DNA of 64,000 bases from Mesorhabditis belari (taxonomy: Eukaryota > Nematoda > Chromadorea > Rhabditida > Rhabditidae): positions 62,001-126,000 of the forward strand of contig CAUEEP010000127.1 in assembly GCA_958450365.1 (NCBI GenBank), read 5' to 3'. Of this stretch, positions 58,256 through 64,000 are shown piece by piece (positions within the stretch are counted from its first letter, which is position 1; each line of letters opens with the position of its first letter). The translations under genes and the position numbers were made by a program. The notes beneath the pieces were generated by a model. The model ran no database searches. It saw only the letters and a list, made by a program, of their open reading frames with translations, and was not told the DNA's origin.

Positions 58256-59150
58256 AGTTAGACATGTAATAAAATGTGCAAAACTTCAAGCAAGTCCACT
58301 CTCAGGGGAGAACATCATTCAACTCTCAATTTGCTTGTCTTCTATGCTGACCATAGCCTGGAAATGCGTTGATGAGAGGAAATTTTGAGTTCGAAATGTC
58401 GCTGAAGTTTAGAACTTGTTATGGTTTGACATCGACTGCGTATCGACTTTCCAAGCAAGCACTTTTCAGCTTTTCTGGGTCATGTCCGCTTTCACGATCG
58501 TCCTTTCATGGGGGAATTTGGTCGTTTCCTACATTTTGCTCTGGAAAATCTCGTTTTTCAGCTCTATCTGTTGAGAAAATGGAAAGAACTCGGACTATTT
58601 GTGTTGATGTTCAAAAATGTGGCTGCAAAATCTTTAAAGCAGACGTGGATTTTCGTCTTTTTTCTTCTGGCCTTTTCTTTCAGCTTCTCACTGCTCTTAC
58701 AGGACAAGGTAAAGTGAGGACACTTTTTAGATGTGCATCTAGCAAATATCGGCCTGTAAAAGAAGAACTGTAGTGAAAAAGTTTGTTTTTATTGAGTAAC
58801 AAGAGAAAATTTAGAAAGATTTTTCGCATATTCATTGGTCTTTCTTCAAAATGCTGGCAATGGGAACCGGTGAGATCAACTACTCGGAGATATTTCACGG
58901 CGAAAGCGAAGACAAAATGTTGGTTTGATAATTAAACGGTAGATGCTCCCAAGACACGAATGTCATATTTTCAGCTATAATCACAAAATTTTATTTTATT
59001 TTATTGCTAAATTTAGGCCATGGCTTGGCTATTTCGTTTTCTACTTGTACATTCTCTTCGTGGTGGTGATTCTGGTGCTGATGATGAATTTGCTCACGGC
59101 GTTGGCCATCGATGAGATTGAGAAGATTCAGAGTTAGGGAAAATGACTTG
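58255..59150 (+). pseudogene. Inverted partial copy of the TRPA channel gene (S4-S6 region)
   Basis: Nearly the complement of 22755-21890. It contains the S4-S5 exon (MGEFGRFLHFALENLVFQLY, then LKQTWIFVFFLLAFSFSFSL), the pore exon (GTGEINYSEIFHGESEDKM) and the S6 exon (YILFVVVILVLMMNLLTALA). The S6 exon now ends in a stop directly after IEKIQS, where the parent gene continues TSAVQMKIRLEV. No ankyrin exons, S1-S3 or C-terminal exons are present. Introns are copied too, so the duplication was of genomic DNA rather than of mRNA. Substitutions are few. Confidence 0.9.
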
Positions 59151-59159
59151 CGACCTCAG

Positions 59160-59426
59160 GCACAGTAGAATTGCGTCTATCTAAATTGAGACAATTTCGC
59201 AGGTTGCTATGGACCGCCCTGCATTTCCCACTTGCGACCTTTTTCCGAGAAAATGCTGGGTTGACGCTTTAAAGCGTGGTAAGACTACCATACCCCTCTC
59301 ATTTGCGCGAAATTTCATATTTTTTCATTCTTGTTCACTTTATTTTATTCTTTTTGCGTTTTTTCAACTAAAAGGTCACAAAAACAAAGCTTCTGCCATA
59401 GAAAATGATAAAAAAAAGCTAACTGA
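59160..59426. repeat. Copy of the TRPA-intron foldback segment
   Basis: GAGACAATTTCGCAGGTTGC through GAAAATGCTGGGTTGACGCT matches 21370-21460 in direct orientation and continues into CACAAAAACAAAGCTTCTGC (21543 on). The neighbouring channel exons are inverted relative to the parent locus, so the intron element has changed relative orientation. Confidence 0.75.
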
Positions 59427-59546
59427 ATAAATTAAACTTCCACTTGTATGAGAAGCTTAGAATTGACCTCGGGCAAAGTGCCTTTCTTGAAAAGCACAAG
59501 AATTGCAATGAAATTTACCAGTTATTGTCCGAAAATTTCATGTATA

Positions 59547-61459
59547 TGTCGTAGCCGATTATGAATGAAAGTAGCTTTTTCTGGAAATTTGTCGTCAAAT
59601 GCAAATTATTTTTTTATGTTGTAGTTGGTAAAACCCCAATTCCCCCAGTTCGAGTACGGATCGGCAACTTTCCCATTTTGACCCAGAATTTAAATGTTTT
59701 GAACCGTAATACGTTACTAGTTACCACTTGTTAATCATGCTTTATACTTTCGAAAAAAGTTTAAGTTTTCACATTTTTAACTTTTGTCTTTTATATTTTC
59801 ATCGGACTCAACTTTCTTTTTAGGATGGAGGATCGATTTGCTGAAACCTTCACGCAATATCAATCTCAAAGAAAGAAGATTTTGATACCGTCTGCTGACA
59901 AATACAATGAAATCGTTGATTTTTTAAAATTATTTTATTACATTTATCTATTGCAGCTTTTTCAATAACTTTTGTCTTTTAGGTTAAAGAATTAATGAAT
60001 CGTTGGTCAGGGTGTCAAATTGTGCACGGGCGACCACGACACTCGCAATCACAAGGATCCGTTGAAAGAGCAAATCAGGATGTTGAGGTTAGTTAGTTGT
60101 GCGGAATGAACATTTTTTAGCTTAAAACAATATTGCATGTAGAGAATCCTTTGCACTCAGCTACGTGAAGAAAAATCTACAAGGTGGACCCGAATTCTTC
60201 CAGTTGTGCAATCGATGAAGAGGGATCGGACGTTCGCCATTTGAAGCAATGTTTGGTCGGAAGATGACACTCGGCTTTGAAAAAGGAGAGCTACCAAAAA
60301 ATCAGGGTGAAAACGAAAATGAGGTAATAAAATTAGATTTTAATATTATTTTTGTTGATTAAATTTATTCGTTTGCTTCAGGTCGACGAAAACGAAAAAT
60401 TTGACGACTCGAGTGAATCGATTCGAGCCGCAACCACAGAAAATCCAACTTTTTTTCCGGACACAAGTGACGAAGTGGACGAGGAGTTCGAGAAGGCAAT
60501 GGGTAAGTCATAGTATTAATGCTTTATTGTAAAGTTAGTTTAATATTTGACTTAGAGTTAGAAAAGCGAGATGAAAATATTCTGCAACACCGAGAGGGAG
60601 CCCTACAATGCCAAAAAATGCAGGCCTTAAAGATGCTGGAAGCTTCAAAAAAATAGGTATGGTTTGTTTTAATGGTTTAAAATGTAATCTATTTTGTTAG
60701 ATTTGGACCAGTTGAAGTGGGAAGAACAGTCCGACTGCCGATTGATTCTGTCGATCGTCCGAAGATCGGTCATCCATCGCTTTTTGGGGTCGTTCTGGAA
60801 TCAAACGAGGGATTTTATCAGATTGGCACTAAAAACGGAATTCTTCAACAAAAGTAAGTTTTTAAATTTTATATTATAGTTATAATTATATTTTATTTTA
60901 GGTTAACAAGGAATCAATTCGAACCGGCCAATAATAATTTCATCACCGCTGAAGAAGTGCCACATGTTGAGACGTCGTTTCGAGCCGCTGTTGGAGCCGA
61001 GTCTTTGACTGGATCGCAAGGTGAGTCTATTCTAATCTAGTTCAGCGATATTAAGTCAAATTCATTTCAAAATTAATACTACTTTTTATTTTTGGCCATA
61101 AGCATTGCAACTGCACAAATGGATGTTTGAATGGACGGTGTGCCTGTCGAAAAGCCAACGTCCTCTGTAATAGCCGATGGCACCATAGCAACTCCTGCTT
61201 GAACCAGGGATAATTTTGTGAACCTTTGTTAATCTTTTGGCTTGTTAATTTTGCTATTGTTATTGTTGTTATGTTTGTCGTTATTTTTAACTCTAGAAAA
61301 TTTGTTAATATGTTTTCGTTTACATTCAATAAACGTGGTTAAAACGTCAGGAGTTACCTTGACAACAACAGCACTAAACAATTAAATATCAACATAATAA
61401 TTTACATTTGACGACAAATTTCTAGAAAAAGTTACTTTCATTCATAATCGGCTACGACA
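59547..61459 (+). mobile_element. TIR element with integrase-like gene (Ginger-like), nested in copy B
   Basis: Left end TGTCGTAGCCGATTATGAAT (continuing GAAAGTAGC) and right end ATTCATAATCGGCTACGACA are about 54-bp imperfect inverted repeats. The empty site is preserved in copy A as CATGTATATATTCAG. Here TATA occurs on both sides of the insertion, a 4-bp target duplication. Ends starting TGTCG and a 4-bp duplication fit what is known of Ginger-type DNA transposons, which carry a retroelement-like integrase. Confidence 0.85.
59824..61213 (+). pseudogene. KRBA2/Ginger-like integrase-domain protein, incomplete
   Basis: Exons on the + strand follow TTTTTAG/TTTAG acceptors. The first reads MEDRFAETFTQYQSQRKKIL. 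The next holds the integrase core end KELMNRWSGCQIVHGRPRHS then QSQGSVERANQDVE, where the Glu matches the third catalytic residue. Then come RILCTQLREEKSTRWTRILP and, after a frame change, GRSPFEAMFGRKMTLGFEKG. The last exon is Cys-rich (HCNCTNGCLNGRCACRKANV then LCNSRWHHSNSCLNQG), like the C-terminal Cys domain of KRBA2-type proteins. The N-terminal zinc finger and the first two catalytic Asp segments are missing, and a frame break lies near 60.2 kb. Confidence 0.72.
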
Positions 61460-62506
61460 TATATATTCAGAGTCCCTAGACTCTTAGCAACATCTTAGCA
61501 GGTTGCTCATGAGATTTGGAAGTAACCTCGAGAAGTAACACGCGTTCAAGCATGCGACATTACTTATTAGCCACCCTGTAGATGCCGTTATCGGGCTGGT
61601 CAGATGATCTGAGTATTTATATTTTATCTTTTCAGAAGCAATTTTTCTATACAGCTAGTTGTTGTGCCTTGACTAAACAGCTAATCTTCGAAGATTCAAC
61701 TCTGAACTGAGCACTAAATATAGTGGCATTTATGATTTGGCAAAGTTCATTTGCTTTTAAAGCTTTGGGTGAAGACATATCGAAGAGCCGTGGTTAAATA
61801 ATCAGAATGTACAAAGAACCAAAATTGAATTTCAATTTATATTGCTGAATAGAATGAGCTGAGTCAACAAAAAAAAATGATTTGGCTGCATTTGAAAAGA
61901 GCCGAAGTCTTGAACAAAGCCTTATCTCGGGCTTTTTTTCACTCGCCATCTCAAATTGCCATGTATGATTTTGAATTTGTCTTTCTGAAACTGTCTTTGT
62001 TCAACAATTTACCTGGGAAACGCCTTCGATTTGTTTTAGTGTGGGAATGAATCATCGCATCAACCCATTCATGCTGCAATATTATTAACTATTCGTAGAC
62101 GTAGCTTTTCCATGTTGGTGTATATTTTTATTGTTCATATGGCAAAAGAACTTTAAAGAAAAGTTAACCTTAGCAAAAAGCACTAAAAATGTTTTTGAAG
62201 GCGAAGCTGTCAGCTATTAGACGTTTTTTGTTTTTTTTTCGTTCTTTCGCCCAGATGTAAAAATGCCCAAAACAGCGCCGATGCAAAACATAGTTTTTTC
62301 TTTTCCAATGTACAATTCATTTTTTGATTGCAACTTTTAATTTTGATAATTCATTGAAAAACAACATGGCCAACAATCAAACGATAACATAGCATAAAAA
62401 CAAAAAATAGCATAAAGTTAATAGTCCAAGAGACTCTGAAAAATCATAACACTAGCGATGAAGAACATAAACAACTACAGCTTGCAAGTGATCCGTAGAA
62501 AAAGAA

Positions 62507-62692
62507 TTGGGTTTTCTAGTCAACACGTCGGTCCGTGATGATAAGCGACGTCACAACGATGATGAGCATGCAGCAACACCTTGCTCAATTTCGGATTGCT
62601 CTGTTATCAGCAAAATTAAAAAGTTAGTAAAAGCGTTAAAGAACAGGCCGCAAAAGGAAAAAGTTTGGTATTTTTGGTTAAAATCACTTTAA
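62507..62692 (+). CDS. Hypothetical 61-codon ORF in the inverted-arm element, copy B
   Basis: One residue different from the copy at 40692-40877. Same spacing to the following gene. Confidence 0.4.
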   Translation: MGFLVNTSVRDDKRRHNDDEHAATPCSISDCSVISKIKKLVKALKNRPQKEKVWYFWLKSL

Positions 62693-62935
62693 GAAAGCGC
62701 TACGGTGAGTTTCTATGCGTGAAACCTAAAAAAATCAGATTCTCCGCCTCTTTTTATCTTAAAAACACAAAAAGCAGACATAAAAAATTAAAAATTGAAA
62801 AGAAAAAGCAAAAGGAAAAATCTAAAAAATAATTTTTTTGCTCGTCGCTGTTTTGGGCGTCAAAACGTGTCGTCTTTTGTTCATTTCTTTATTGAAATTC
62901 TCTTCTCATCTTCTCTCCGTTATTATTCCCCCAAA

Positions 62936-63447
62936 ATGGCTTCTATTGATTCAAAACCTTTCCTCTTCTCGATTCTCAATTCCTCCAACAGTCCTTCAAG
63001 AATCCGTATTGAAATGTTTGGGAAGGGATGGATTGCTAAAATTATTGAAAGTGAATAGAGCTCTTCGTCGTTATATCGTCGTTAAAGGGATCATTACCTG
63101 ATCAAATCGATGAGTTCACATTCATGAGTGATTTGCAAAACACAGTGGACGTGAGTCTGTTCACTGTCATACTGATGCACTGTCAATTGATCATTCAATT
63201 AAACTCCAAAACATGGCACAAGAGCATTGTGTTCTATGACAAAAAACACCAAAACACTCAGCTTAACACTCCAATTTTCCTCAATAAACCCAAATATTGT
63301 GAATCGCTGAATGTGATCGTTGATATACAAGAACTAGTCGGTGATGAGGAAGAAAAACTATCCAAATCAATCCAAGAGCTCTTCTCAAACCTTTTAGAGC
63401 TCCATCAGATATCTAAGTGTTCAATTCGGTCATTGTGCATTGGCTGA
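62936..63447 (+). CDS. Hypothetical protein gene carried in the inverted-arm element, copy B
   Basis: Starts MASIDSKPFLFSILNSSNSP. After the same frame change as copy A it continues DLQNTVDVSLFTVILMHCQL and ends CSIRSLCIG. Only two amino-acid differences from copy A were seen in the second segment (R to L, V to I), and the same frame relation is kept, which favours a genuine intron over independent decay. Family not recognised. Confidence 0.5.
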
Positions 63448-63814
63448 GTGCTTTTTCGGTAAATTCACGGCTAGTGTTGATTTTGTGGAGCTCACTGAAT
63501 ACTCATTCATTCTTCACATTTATTCTTGAGCATCTCACGATTTTTGTCATTTTTCCACGCTATGTACTTGAACACAGCTGGGCTAAATAAAGGAAGAAAT
63601 CATTGATTTCCATATCGTCTTTCTTCTAATATGTACAAGTAAAACTTTAGTCTTACGAATAACCATATTGTACTACATATATTTTCTGAGTATATTTATT
63701 CCTATTTAGACAAATTACATAATTCATTCTAATACAATCTTTAGCCCATTCACGACCTACACAGTGGGCCTCTTTGTTGTGAACGTGTCAAACGACAATA
63801 AGAAATTCTTAATA

Positions 63815-63841
63815 AGAATAATAATAATAATAATAATAAGA
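63815..63841. repeat. (ATA)n microsatellite
   Basis: About eight AATAATA units. The surrounding 63541-64000 has no supported gene. Confidence 0.85.
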
Positions 63842-64000
63842 TATAAGAAAGAAATTTAGAAATTCTCAACGTTTTAACCGCTTGGATTATTTATTATCAA
63901 TAAAATATAATTTTTCCATTCGAGGACACCTATCTCGCTTTAGATTCGGCACAATAAACTTCTGGTTCTAGTGAGCCCGACACGATTTCACTTTCATGAT

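Larger units (their letters stand above)
59427..63540. mobile_element. Second copy of the inverted-arm element (copy B), interrupted and right-truncated
   Basis: The left arm (59427-59546 plus 61460-61975) matches the arms of copy A. The centre (61975-63540) matches the complement of copy A's centre including both small genes. The far arm is missing; similarity stops after AGCATCTCACGA near 63540. A 1,913-bp TIR element is inserted in the left arm. Confidence 0.85.

Overview
The window reads as nuclear DNA of a chromadorean (probably rhabditid) nematode. Genes are split into short exons by introns that are often only about 40-50 bp and end in TTTCAG/TTTTAG. A likely trans-splice acceptor precedes the first gene. 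The recognisable host genes match conserved nematode families: a SET1-type histone methyltransferase, a TRPA channel and a p38-like kinase. Non-coding DNA carries many TACGGTAG/CTACCGTA-type minisatellites and foldback elements. The species cannot be named from the sequence.

Layout. 1-9.7 kb: two MITE copies, then a SET1/COMPASS H3K4 methyltransferase gene (set-2-like, + strand, RRM at the N end and N-SET/SET/post-SET at the C end) with a foldback element in intron 1. 9.7-13.8 kb: gene-poor, with two minisatellites. 13.8-20.1 kb: a mobile-element cluster (DD37D mariner-type element, broken BEL/Pao polyprotein, Tc1/mariner fragment, foldback element enclosing a tRNA-like sequence) followed by a Thr-rich exon. 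20.4-32.0 kb: a TRPA1-type ankyrin/ion-channel gene on the - strand, with at least six transposon insertions confined to introns. 32.2-33.5 kb: a near-complete DD34D mariner. 33.7-37.6 kb: a p38/MAPK-like gene (- strand) whose catalytic Asp and DFG Asp are replaced, so probably a pseudokinase. 37.8-42.2 kb: foldbacks, a small Cys-rich exon, and a 3.06-kb element with about 0.7-kb inverted arms carrying two small genes. 42.5-46.1 kb: a Ser/Thr kinase gene and an unrecognised 509-codon ORF separated by a foldback element. 46.4-49.1 kb: small palindromes, tRNA-like sequence and a decayed serine carboxypeptidase. 49.1-56.7 kb: a young, complete-looking Gypsy-type LTR element (- strand, 466-bp LTRs, 4-bp target duplication) with gag and protease-RT-RNase H, but with an unrecognised 3' coding region where integrase should be. 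56.9-63.6 kb: transposase fragments, an inverted partial copy of the TRPA gene, and a second copy of the large inverted-arm element, itself interrupted by a 1,913-bp TIR element encoding an integrase-like (Ginger/KRBA2-like) protein.

The host genes show no operon-like relationship. The dominant biology is nested transposition, with at least three cases (TRPA fragment, the gene pair, the 3' ORF of the Gypsy element) where genic DNA has been copied or carried by mobile or foldback DNA. Exon models were built by eye from GT/AG signals and domain continuity; ends are exact only where a start or stop codon is stated.
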